Source: a virus
IMG/VR virus record: IMGVR_UViG_3300044638_006750
Location: 62,001-126,000 of that record
Length of the DNA stretch: 64,000 nt
Strand: one strand, 5' to 3'
In this document: positions 1 through 11,000 of the stretch, one piece after another
Layout: every line of letters begins with the position of its first letter
Numbering within the stretch: the stretch's first letter is position 1
Notes under the pieces: model-generated
Told to the model about the DNA's origin: nothing
The model's database searches: none
Seen by the model: only the letters and a program-made list of their open reading frames with translations
Position numbers and translations under genes: made by a program

Positions 1-2
1 AA

Positions 3-713
3 CAATTAAAGCAATTATATAATCAGTTAGATAAAATACTCAGTCAAAAACAAGAATTATATCAGCATACTTTAGAAGGCTATGCTAATAGTATTCGTAA
101 TGAATATATTTTATGTAATTGTTTACTAGATGAAAAAAATAATAAAGTATTGTCTTTTAATAGCAATTCTTCATATATTCTTTTTAATGGACTTGTTGCC
201 GCCAGCAACGAGAAAATGATTACCGTTTCTCAACTTAGAGAGTTGGCAAGAGACAATCTATGGAAGTCCATATGGAACTGTAATAAAAGTAATCCATTTG
301 GAGAAAAAGGAGCAATATATCTTTCGGACGATCAACGAGGTCTGATTAATTTTTCAATTATGTATGATTCGGTGTATGATCATACGGAATGCCCGGAAGA
401 TTTTGTTATAGACGATGATGACATGTTGGACGGATGGATTTTGTATCAGAAAGAAAAAGTTAAGAGAGACAAAACAAGGGATGCTTTAAGCAAGACACAT
501 AAGAATGCTCAGGAAGTTTTTATAATGGCTCAAAATCAAGAAGATCTAGAGAGAATATCTGATCTTAACGATGACATCTCTAAGGGGATTATTAAGTCTA
601 GAATTAATGCCACCAAACAGAATGGAATAATTGATGAATTGGACCTACCAGATGTTAGGTCGGATATTGATCAACAGCTTGCTAGTAAAGCAGGAAATTA
701 TAATAGGAAATAA
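3..713 (+). CDS. 5'-truncated protein of unknown function upstream of the tape measure
   Basis: The reading frame is open from the first bases of the window, so the true start lies upstream and only the last 236 codons are seen. A TTG at 150 could be taken as a start, but coding continues unbroken before it. The visible part is hydrophilic. It starts with a Gln/Leu-rich, probably helical stretch, then a mixed region with several Trp, then an acidic patch (DDDDM), and ends with a charged segment rich in Lys, Asp and Gln that looks alpha-helical. I do not recognise a family. It ends two bases before the next ATG, so it is co-transcribed and probably translationally coupled. Its place directly before the tape measure cluster fits a tail-assembly or tail-completion role, but that is inference from position only. 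Confidence 0.8.
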   Translation, partial: QLKQLYNQLDKILSQKQELYQHTLEGYANSIRNEYILCNCLLDEKNNKVLSFNSNSSYILFNGLVAASNEKMITVSQLRELARDNLWKSIWNCNKSNPFGEKGAIYLSDDQRGLINFSIMYDSVYDHTECPEDFVIDDDDMLDGWILYQKEKVKRDKTRDALSKTHKNAQEVFIMAQNQEDLERISDLNDDISKGIIKSRINATKQNGIIDELDLPDVRSDIDQQLASKAGNYNRK

Positions 714-715
714 TT

Positions 716-1045
716 ATGAAACATAATAAAAAAGATGAAGATTTAGATGATCTAATTTATAGTATCACTAAAAAATTTCAGACAACCATGATTGGAGCAT
801 TAGCTAAGTTTGAAGAATCTTTTGGATACTTATGGGATAACGATACCGAAAATGGTAAAGCATACTATAAGTTATGGCAACAAACACGAAACAATATACT
901 TAATAATGGAAATAATCAATTGAGATCGGCACTAGACGAATTGGAAGACTATGCCTATAATAAAGAAAAGGGCTATAAGTACCATTATAAATTCTATTTC
1001 AATAACAACAGACCAGAGGATAAAGGAGACCAATATGACAGGTAG
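716..1045 (+). CDS. small protein of unknown function, tail-assembly region
   Basis: A 109-residue basic/acidic protein that starts two bases after the previous stop. The core (about residues 17-45, with FQTTMIGALAKFEESFGYLW) looks like an amphipathic helix. It is followed by a Tyr/Asn-rich C-terminus. There is no signal peptide or membrane segment. The stop (TAG) lies inside the start of the next gene, an 11-base overlap that suggests coupled translation. Small genes just before a tape measure often encode tail-assembly chaperones, sometimes joined by a programmed frameshift. I see no convincing slippery heptamer between this gene and its neighbours, so a chaperone role is only a positional guess. 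Confidence 0.82.
   Translation: MKHNKKDEDLDDLIYSITKKFQTTMIGALAKFEESFGYLWDNDTENGKAYYKLWQQTRNNILNNGNNQLRSALDELEDYAYNKEKGYKYHYKFYFNNNRPEDKGDQYDR
1022..1029 (+). promoter_or_regulatory. ribosome binding site that fixes the start at 1035
   Basis: AAAGGAGA lies 5 bases before ATG 1035. The same frame is open back to an ATG at 951, but that start has no Shine-Dalgarno sequence and would overlap the upstream gene by 95 bases. The strong site here favours 1035. Confidence 0.7.
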
Positions 1046-1928
1046 AACTTTTAAGGCCACAATCGACTCTAAGGAAACAGAAATTTTTGTAAGAAGTCCG
1101 AGTCTCCAGGACCAGAGAGAAGCTCAGAAACTATATAATCAGGCTTTTACAGATGCCATTAAGTCAAAAGCTGTTGTTAGAGCAAAGATGGATGATGTAT
1201 TAACAGAACAGGGTTTATGGAATAATGAGAAGCAGGCCAGACTGTCGGAACTACAACAAACCCTACTGGAGTCTGAAAGAAGACTTGCTCAGGGTGGTAT
1301 TAGTCTTAAAGAGGCCAAAAGTATCGCTATGAACATGAAAGGTGTTCGTGATGATATCAGAGAACTAATTAGCGCCAGATCATCTCTGGATAATCATAGT
1401 GCAGAAGGTCAAGCTGATAATACTAGGTTTAATTATCTAGTATCAGCATGTGTGGTGTATAATGATACTAAAGAGCCGGTTTTTAAGAATATGGAAGATT
1501 ACCTAAATAGAGCTACTGAACAAGTAGCAGTACTTGGTGCTCAAAATTTGGCTAATATGCTATATGGTTTGGATAGTGACTATGAAAATAATTTACCAGA
1601 AAACAAATTTTTAAAGAAGTATAAGTTTGTTGATGATAAATTACGACTAATAGACAAACAAGGCAGACTCATAGACGAAGAGGGAAGACTAATAGATGAA
1701 AGCGGAAGATTTATCAATGACAAAGGAGAATTTGTTGATAAATTCGGAAATAGAGTTGATTTTGACGGCAACTATGTGGTTGAATTTAAGCCATTCCTAG
1801 ACGATGACGGAAACCCAATCGTAGAAGAGACTAACAATGCAGCAGTTTCACAACAACCACCAGAAGTCAAGTTATCAGCTCCTCCAGAAAATCTCAAGAC
1901 TGAAGAATCAGCTGGTACTCCAGCTTAG
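1035..1928 (+). CDS. probable tail-assembly protein with 7-residue RLID repeats
   Basis: The protein has 297 residues from the ATG at 1035. The N-terminus (GRTFKATIDSKETEIFVRSP) has the look of phage tail-chaperone-like proteins: a short beta start, then a charged helical body. Residues about 40-140 are helical with many Lys/Glu. A conserved-looking block (NTRFNYLVSACVVY, about 135-150) follows. Residues about 204-245 are six tandem 7-residue units ending in Gly (RLIDKQG, RLIDEEG, RLIDESG and decaying copies). The C-terminus is Pro/Glu-rich and looks disordered. It is the last gene before a terminator-like hairpin and the tape measure, the usual place of the tail-assembly chaperone. No single family is proven from the sequence. 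Confidence 0.85.
   Translation: MTGRTFKATIDSKETEIFVRSPSLQDQREAQKLYNQAFTDAIKSKAVVRAKMDDVLTEQGLWNNEKQARLSELQQTLLESERRLAQGGISLKEAKSIAMNMKGVRDDIRELISARSSLDNHSAEGQADNTRFNYLVSACVVYNDTKEPVFKNMEDYLNRATEQVAVLGAQNLANMLYGLDSDYENNLPENKFLKKYKFVDDKLRLIDKQGRLIDEEGRLIDESGRFINDKGEFVDKFGNRVDFDGNYVVEFKPFLDDDGNPIVEETNNAAVSQQPPEVKLSAPPENLKTEESAGTPA
1644..1769 (+). repeat. six tandem 21-base units encoding 7-residue RLIDxxG repeats
   Basis: Consecutive units read RLIDKQG, RLIDEEG, RLIDESG, RFINDKG, EFVDKFG, NRVDFDG. Spacing is exactly seven codons, and each unit ends in Gly with a hydrophobic pair and Asp/Asn at fixed positions. Similarity decays from left to right, as expected of an old tandem expansion. Confidence 0.85.
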
Positions 1929-1963
1929 TTTTTGCTTGTATTGTTTTCTTATTACCGTAAATG

Positions 1964-1996
1964 AACCGGCTCGATTATTATCTGGGCCGGTTTTTT
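1964..1996 (+). terminator. rho-independent terminator-like hairpin before the tape measure
   Basis: A 7-bp perfect stem (AACCGGC at 1964-1970 pairing with GCCGGTT at 1986-1992) encloses a 15-base loop, with six T on the + strand at 1991-1996. It lies in the 91-base gap between the upstream gene and the tape measure. It could end or attenuate transcription of the small genes or act as an mRNA-end stabiliser. It is the only clear terminator-like structure I noticed in the window. Confidence 0.7.
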
Positions 1997-2002
1997 ATTT
2001 AT

Positions 2003-2010
2003 AAAGAGGA
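2003..2010 (+). promoter_or_regulatory. ribosome binding site of the tape measure gene
   Basis: AAAGAGGA lies 9 bases before ATG 2020. No clear -10/-35 pair is visible between the hairpin and this site. Confidence 0.6.
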
Positions 2011-2019
2011 TTACACAGT

Positions 2020-5000
2020 ATGGCTGGATTTAATTTAACCGCTCAGTTAAATATAGTTGGACCCAATAATCTTAAACCAGTCATATCTAATCTGCGTAAA
2101 CAGCTGAGTAGTGCTGGTGGTAGCATTACTCTAAATATTAATCCTAATATATCTACTTCTGTTAATAATTTAAATAAGTCATTACAGTCTTTGGATAGTA
2201 CATTAAAAAGCATCAATGCTTCTGCCTCTTCTGTCGCAGCATCTTTGAGACAAATAGGATCAGCAGCAGGTACGGTTAATATAAAATCTGTCCCTAAGGA
2301 TATCGCAGCAGTAACACAACAATCTCAAAAGCTACAACAGCAACAGTCACAAACAGCTGTCGCAACAAAAGCATCAACAGATTCTATGGTAGAATTTGGA
2401 AAGCAGTCTGCTTTAGCTATTCGCAGATTTGCTGCTTTTACATTAGTTACTGGGATTATTTATAAGGTTACAAGCGCGTTTGGAAATGCTTCCGCAGAAT
2501 TTATTAAATTCAATCAACAGATGGTACAACTATCTCAGGTTACTGGATCATCCCTACAAAATTTGGCTGGGCTAGAAAGAACCATTACGTCTTTATCAAC
2601 CAGTCTAGGTGTTTCTTCTAGTTCTTTGATAGATGTATCGAGTACCCTAGCGCAAGCAGGCTTATCTGCGCAAGAAACCGAAGAAGCATTATCTGCTCTT
2701 GCCAAGACCACCCTAGCTCCTTCGTTCGGGAATTTAAACAATACCGTAGAAGGTAGTATTGCTCTTATGCGACAGTTTGCGATTTCTACAGGACAACTCG
2801 AATCTGCACTAGGTTCGATAAACACAGTAGCTGCTAAATTTGCAGTAGAAGCAGATGATATTATTACGGCAATTCAGCGTACCGGTGGTGTGTTCGCCGC
2901 GTCTAGTAAAGGAGTAGCAGAAGGCACTGAGGCTCTGAATCAATTTATAGCAATTTTTACTAGTGTTAGAGCAACTACTCGTGAAAGCGCCGAAACGATT
3001 GCTACTGGCTTGAGAACAATTTTTACCAGAATACAAAGAAGAGATACAATAGAGCTATTAAAACAGTATGGTATACAATTAACAGATTTAGAAGGTAAAT
3101 TTGTTGGTCCTTATGAAGCTGTAAAAAGATTGAGTCAGGGTTTGGCTGGTTTAGATACAAGAGATGTCAGATTTTCCTCTATCATAGAAGAGCTTGGTGG
3201 GTTTCGTCAAGTAGGTAAAGTTATTCCATTATTACAACAATTTACTGTTGCTGAAAGAGCCCTAATGGTTGCTCAGAGAGGACAAGGGTCTCTGACCTCC
3301 GATGCTGCAAAAGCACAGCAAGCTTTAGCTATACAGATGGCAAAGGTACAAGAAGAATTTGTTGCGATGGTTCGTAAAATTGGTAGTTCTAATGAATTTC
3401 AGACAATGGTAAAGATGGCTTTAAATTTAGCTAGTGCCTTTATTCAGGTGGCTGATTCAGCTAAATATGCTTTACCAGCAATTACCGCTTTATTAGCTGT
3501 TAAGGGTACTATTGGAGCATTTAGGTTTGCCTCTGGTTTTGCAAGTGGCATGAGAAGAGGTGGAGGTGCTGCTGGATTAGGAGAAAGATTAAGCGGTGCT
3601 CCAAGAGGTTATGCTCAAGGTGGACAAATACCAGTTGCATTAGAACCAGGAGAGATGGTTTTCGTTGGAGAGTCTGCTCGTAGAGCAGGATATGGTAATC
3701 TAAGAAGATTGAACAGAGCCGGTGATCGTCCTAATCCAAGAGTAGCTTTAAATCGTGCCTCCGGAGGAGGCATATTTATGGTTCCTGGTTCTGGAAGAGG
3801 AGACACATTTAAGACTAATCTACCAGAAGGTTCTTTTGTTATAAAAAGAAAATCGGTTAGAGCAGTTGGTGCAGATAATATTGCTCAGATGGCTGCTACC
3901 GGTGGACAAATTAGACAAAATTTTGCCAGAGGAAGTTCCGGAGGACTATCGGCTGCTCCTAGGTTAGCTAGTGCCGGCAAAACTGTGAGAGCACATGTAT
4001 CTACTCCTACATCTATGACCGAAGAGATGAGGCAACAAATTCTAGACTATTATACTAAATCTGGTAAAAAAATTCCTAAAAAATTCCAACCGTCATTACT
4101 TGGTTCGTCATCAGCAGAACTTATAGAAAATCTTACAATAGGGTTACCCTATAGATATAATGAAGCCCTTAAGAGAGGATCTAATTCTGTTATTCCTCTA
4201 AGAGATTTCATCAAAAGTTTCGACAGGCCAGACTTTTTGAGGTCGTTAGGCACAAGTGGCAGGCAAAAAAAACAGTCACTACCACAATTATCGAAAACCG
4301 ATGAAGCAGAATTAATTAGATTACTCAAAAAAGAAACGATAAGAAACTCCACAAGACTCACCAAAGATATTCCAGGTCTTGCAAAAGGCTCTAGGATTAT
4401 ATCCAGTGATACTCAATTACAAAGTTTATCTGGTATAATTAAAGAATTCTATAAGAAAAAACAGACAGCACTAGTAAGACCAGTCGAAATGATGAGCTTC
4501 TATAGTCATCAGGGCAGAACACAACACAGAGACTTTTTACCAACATCATTATCTGAGGTTTTATCTCAAGGATTGTCTAAAAGATATATGGGTGGCTTAA
4601 TTCAGAGGTTAAGCGGAGGTTCAGACAAACCTCTTCAGGGTATGGGGAGGTCACAATTATTGACTGAGGCTAGAAGACTAGGAGTGAATTATGGAAATAT
4701 TGTCTCTTGGTCAGAGTTAGGGAAAAAAGGAGACATAGGAGCACAAGCTCGTTCTAGACTTATTGCAAAACTAGAAGAAGCTAGAATGCTTAGAAAAACT
4801 TCTCAAGCAGCAACATCTGCAAGAGCAAAAAGAACCAATGTTGCAGTTATAGGCGCTATGGCACCTCCCGGAGTTAGAGGTAGTAGCAGTGAAGTTATTA
4901 TTCCTGGTGCGAGAGATAGAAAAACAGGAAAAAGAACACAAGACACTCCAGCTACTCTTCATATAGGTGCTTTAGAGGGTAAAACAGCAGCTAGAGTTAC

Positions 5001-8000
5001 TGCTGTTATTAGAAATCAGACAGCCAGAATAACTCAAAAGGTTATGAAAATTATAGCTCAAGAAGCAAAAATGATTTTGCCAAACGATAATATGGCAAAG
5101 CTTAAAAGAAAACCTATGCATTCTGGTATTGCAGGAGGTTTATTAGAACAAGCTATTTTAGGTTTGATGGGTATAGACAAACCTATGGGCTCTATAGATT
5201 TAGGAGCATCTGGTCTCTCGCCAGAACTAGCCAATGTTTTTGGTATACCGTCTGCATCGGGCGTGCCAACAGATATTACATATGGAGGAGAAAAGGGGAG
5301 AACACTAGAAGAAGCAGCTAAGAGAAAAGCAGTAGGTAAGAGTAGAAACGCCAAAGGACAGAGAACATCTAGTCAGATAGGTAGGGGTTTAGCTGCTATT
5401 AGGGCTTCAAAAGCCATCGGAGGGATTGTACAAAGATTGGCAAATGGAGGAATCACCAGATCTGGTAAATTATCTAGGTCAACTTTCAAACTAATTCCTA
5501 ATGAGAAAGGTATTGGGCCAAGCCCGTTTGCATCAGGGCCAGTAGCCCAACCATTAGACTATAATGCATTAGAGAGATCTGGATTATCAATGGGCTTATC
5601 TCGTCCAATGATAACAAAAGCTATACAAGATGCTAAAATGCTTGGTATTAGTCCAGAAGAAAATATTAGAAAAATAGCATCTGAGGCCCAGTCTAAAAGA
5701 AGACCTGGTTTTACACACAGTACTGATTCTAGATCTATTTTATCTATGCTAAGAAAATCTGGTGGTCCAGTTAATTATGAAGGACCAGCCATGTTTTTTG
5801 CCAAGGGAGGCTCTGTAAAACCTGCTGTTCGCAATGTAGGTTGGATTGACAGTGATTTTCTGAGAAATAGTCCAAAAGCTAAGGCCGAGATGGATAAGCT
5901 CGGTATGAATGTAGATGAATATAAAAGATTTTTAACAGAAGAATCAATTAAAGCTAGAAAATCTGGATCAGTATCGAGATTAACAACGGTGGTCGGTTCT
6001 CCCGGTAGTGGCAAAAGTTCTTTTGCTGAGGGTAATCAAAGAACATCGGTAGCCGATAATGCTAGACTTAGAAAGACACATAGGTTTCCTATAGAAACAC
6101 CAGAAGATGTAGCCAAAGCGAACTCGATAATAGACACAGCGGCCTCTGTTTCTCCAGATAGATTGGTCGATTTGAATCAGTCAGACAGGATCGTTGCATT
6201 ATCTAGTAGCACAAAAGAAGAACAGAAAATATTAAGAAGGCAGTTAAGACATAGAACAGCTACAGGAGATAAACAATACGGTAGAACTCATACTATTACA
6301 GCTCAAGATAGTGGTGAAACTGAAGCGATGCTTCAAATGGGCTTAAGAGACAAAAAGAAATTAGTTACTCTGGGCCTTTTACCCAATTTCAAGAAAAGAA
6401 TTAAAAGACAGAACGAACTACCACTAGTACGAGAAGAACAGGTTAGTCTTGGATTTGGTAGTTTTTCTCCACCCACCAAAGCAGGCCATGATCAGGGCTT
6501 GATGTCCAATGCACAATATAAAAAGCTTGTTCTTGTTGGTCCGAATGAACCTGTTGGGGCCGACCCTCATTCCGCTCGTACAGCACTATTACCACAAGAT
6601 GTTAGACATAGATTGGCTACGAAGGCGTTTCCAGATGCATATGTGAGCAAGAAAACCTCAGGATTTGCTATACCACATGTTTTTGATGTTGGTACTGATC
6701 CAGAAACTGGCAGAAGACTATTTATTCGTAGAGCAAAGGGTAGTGAGGCTTTAGTAGCTGGAAAAGATGAGAAGTCACTCAAAAAATATGAAGAAGCTGG
6801 CTTTGGGGTTAGAGAAGTACCCAGAGACCCAAATGGAGAAAGCGGTACCGCAGCTAGAGAAAGAATATTACGAGGAGATTTTACTGGTTTCCATCCAGAA
6901 GTAGAAAAAGATTTAAGATCTAAAGCCACACAACTCTCTAATAGACAAGAAATATTGCCAAGAATTATTGAGAAAACACAAGAGAGAACTACTAAACAAG
7001 TATCCGAGATTGATAAATCTCTAAGTTCATATCCTTCAAGAATAACAGAGAAGATCAGACAAGAACAACCGGATATGGTTGCGGCTGTAGAATCTTTAAG
7101 AGCTAAAAAAACATCTATTAAAAGTAAAGCTGGTTCTAGACCTCATACAGTTTTAGCTAGACTAGCTAGAAGATATCCAGAAAGATATGGATTGGCACAA
7201 GGAGGTATGCCCCCGAAACCCCAAAAACAATTTGGTAAAATAGGACTAAGATCATCTGGTAAAGAAATAACAGCTTTTTATTTTAAAAATAATGTCAGAG
7301 AAGGATTTGTCACAGCTCATGAGATAGAAAAAGGTATTTGGAATATAGGATTGAGCAAAGCTACTAAAGGTTATGGTCCGAGACTTTACGATGCGGTTAT
7401 GGAAGCTGTAACAGCCAGAGGAGGGGTGTTAACCGCTCATAGAGGGAAGGTGAGTGGTCACGCTAAGAAAGTTTGGGATGTATATGCAAATGAAAGATCC
7501 AAGCCAGATAATAAATATGGTTCTCAGGTATCAAAAATTTCACTAGATTCCAAACACCATACATTAAGTCAAGACCCAAATGATTCTCTTAATTATGGAT
7601 ATCAACAACAGCCAAATATTATCAAGGGTCCAGATATTGTTGATATGAATGACCAAAAATATGATCGTTTTTTACAACAAATGCAGTTTGAGTTTTTAAG
7701 AGCTAATGGAGGAGGTGTCCAACGATCAGTTAGGGGTAATGTAAGACCAATTAAAAAACACTCAATGATTAAACCACAATTACAAAACAATGAACTATCT
7801 ACACTACAATCTCAAATTAATGATCTAGAGTCTAGAAGACAAGCTTTAGCTACTCATACAAAAACTGGATTTTTTGGAGGTAAAAGCAATCCATATCAAA
7901 GAGAAATATATGATTTAGAAGATGAAATAGCAAGATTATCACAAAGACGCTATCTATTATCTCAGAAGAGTGCTCCAACACCCACAGTACTAGCACAGCC

Positions 8001-11000
8001 CAGCGTGATCGCTAGATCCAAACCACAAGCAGTTGTTCCTGTAGCTAGGCCAAAAACAATAATGCCTCAACAGAGACAAAACGTTACTGCCTCATCTCGT
8101 CCTGGTTCAGTCACTATTATGCTGACAAAACAACAAAAATTGGAAATGCGTCAGACCATAGATAGACTTAATAAACAGATAGAACAAGCTAATAACACTA
8201 TAGCCACTTTGAAAAGTCATGATCGAAAACCAGGATTTATTGGTAAATTAACTGGTCAATCGACTAGAAATCCTTATCAAAATGAAATATGGGAAGCAGA
8301 AGCTGAGCAAAGTAGAGCACAAAATGAAAAACGTAAACTACTAGAATTGTATGGAGATCAACTAAATACATATACTGGATTTGCTGCTGGTGGTCATGTT
8401 ATGGCCATGTTGACTCCTGGAGAGGCAGTAATTCCTCCTCCTGAAACTAATCGTATTGGATTATCTACTTTAAGGCGTATGAATTTTGCCGATAAAAATG
8501 GAATGGGTAGAAGCAAATATGCCAAGGGTGGCAATATTGGTATAGTGCCGGGTTCTGGAGACTCAGATTCTTATGGGCCAGTAGCTCTTCCGGTTGGGTC
8601 TTTTGTTATTAGAAAAAGAGCAACAGCAGCCTTGGGGTTGGCCAAGTATTCCAGCGGCGGAGATGTTAAGAAATTTGCTACTGGAGGGTCAACCACAGTA
8701 TCTACATCTCAAACAAATTCTCGTATGCTTGACGTTAGGTCAGCAGGTGGTGTTGATCTTGGTAGCGTATTTGGTACTTCATCTATTGGTAAATTATTAG
8801 ATATAATTAAACCACAACTAGATAGTTTTGGAAATATGATAGATCGTACAACCAAAAGTTTTGGAAATTTGAAACCCGATGTTGTTCAGCAGTTATTTTA
8901 TGAGTATGCCAATGAACTAAAGAGTGGAGTATCTTCAGCAGAAGCACTACGTAATGCAGAAAATAAACTTGCTTCAAATCTTGCAGATTCGGTAGTTTCT
9001 AAAAAGGGTGTTAATGTAAGCAATTCTGGAGTAGAGCTTACATCTCCTATAAATACAAAAAATAAAGATAGTGTTAATGTTCGTAGTGCTGGTGGTATTG
9101 CTATTGGTAACATATCTACTACTAAGGGCCCAGCTGTATTAGATAGTGCTATACAACAACTTAAGCCTCATTTAGATAAGTTCGGATGGATGATAGATAA
9201 GACTACAGCAGAATTTGGAACACTCGATACCAAGGTCGTAAATCAAGCTTATCAGAAATATATTACAGCTATTCGTAACGGAACATCACAATTAGAGGCG
9301 TTGGAAGAAGCTACTCGCACAGTTAAGAGTAGTTCAACTATGGAACAAATGAGAAGAGATGATATCAAGACATCTCGGAGAAAATCACAGTCTGTATTAG
9401 GATCTATAATGGATCCTGTAGGAGCCTTGAATAGATATGGAAGATCTAGGGTATCTCTTGGTCAAGAAAAATTAGATAATCTTACTTTTAGTAAGCAGTC
9501 TCAACAAGTTTTATCTAGTGGGAAAGGTAATTTGGTAGGAGCAGCTACCAATCAAGTATTAAATAATTTAACTAAAGGACTTGGTAATGCATCATTAGCT
9601 GTTTCTGGTTTTATATCTGCTATTGGCAGAGGGGGTGGAGTAGGTAGTGCCATATCATTAATGAAGGCTGGATTTGCCCGCATGGCTGGGAACACTACAG
9701 GACTAGCCGCTAAATTTATTGGATTACAAAGAACTATTGTGGCTACAGAAGGTAAATTAAAGGGTATGACCAAAGGTCAAGCTCAACAAGCTCTTAAAGA
9801 AGGGAAAATTACTAAAGCCGAATATAAAGAGGCTTTTGGACTTAGAGGTAAAAGTAGAGCTGTATACCACAGTGCCAAAGATCAACCACCAGCGTATAAT
9901 GCTAAATTTGAACAAGAAACAAAAACGGCGCGAGCAAAAGCTAAAAAACAAGCTTTACAAGACGCTGGTTTTGGAAGACAAGCGGACACATATATCAAAG
10001 ACGGAAAAACCTATGTAAAAAGAGATGCATCCGGTAAGGCAGTAAATACACAAGTAGGAGCTAAGACACAAGCTATTATGGAAGCTAGGGATATGGCCAC
10101 GGTTAACCCTGCGTCATACGGACCCCAAAGCTCCAATGCTATTTTAGCCACTAGAAGAGCAGGGGCTACTGCTCAAGACCAGATGAGAGCAATAGTTCAT
10201 GGAGGTGGTGGCGGACCTCCTCCAAAAGGGCCAAGAGGAGCTAAAACAGCTGGAGCCGTTAAAGCACCAACCAATGTACCAGATCAACCAGGACAAAGAG
10301 GTGGTGGTGGCGGTGGTATGGGCGCATATATGGCCGAAATGGGATTATCCATGGCTGGTAGCGCTATCGCAGATCAATATGCTAAATCATTAGGAGGAGA
10401 AAAGACTTTAGCCGGTAGACAAGCGGCTAATTATGGCGGTAGTATTGTTGCTGGTGCTAGTACAGGCATGATGATGGGAAGTATGATTGGTTCAGTTGTC
10501 CCTGGTCTTGGCACCGTAGTTGGAGGAGCTATTGGAGCAGGAGTTGGAGGTCTAGCTGGTGCAGGATACGCCGCTCTTAATAGTAAAGAAGTAGCAGCAC
10601 AGTTTAGTAGTGAGCAAAGACAGGATAAAATAGGTAGACACACCACTAAACTTAATGAACAATTAACGACAATGAATAATAGAGATGTGTCTGTAGAAAC
10701 CCGCAATAGAGCCAGGGCAGAATCCAGACAAACTCTAATAAAAATGAATGAACTTTCATCTGAAGAACAAAAATCAGGAATGGAAAATGTTGGATATTTA
10801 TCTTATCAAGCAAGATCCACAGCTTCAGAAAGAGCTAATTCTGCTCAAGGAGTAGCGGACGCAAATTTATCTTCTATAGAAACGGAGATGCAGACTACTG
10901 GCAAAACGCTGGCTCAGGTTAGACAGTCTATGGATCCTGCACAGTGGGCTGCTATGACAAATACCATAGCTGATTCTGATCAAGCATATCAAGAACAAAA

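Noticed and set aside
653-760. Programmed frameshift joining the first two genes, as in classic tail chaperones.
   Set aside because: No clear X-XXY-YYZ slippery heptamer with a following hairpin near the border, and the second gene has its own ATG two bases after the stop.
951-1034. Upstream in-frame ATG at 951 for the gene ending at 1928.
   Set aside because: No ribosome binding site and 95 bases of overlap with the upstream gene; ATG 1035 has a strong site.
5101-5290. Possible PD-(D/E)xK nuclease-like domain in the tape measure (GGLLEQAI at 1039-1046, TDITYG at 1084-1089).
   Set aside because: Spacing is suggestive, but the expected catalytic Lys is replaced by Thr (D1085-I-T). Too weak without a profile search; an HMM-HMM hit to a restriction-endonuclease-like fold would revive it.
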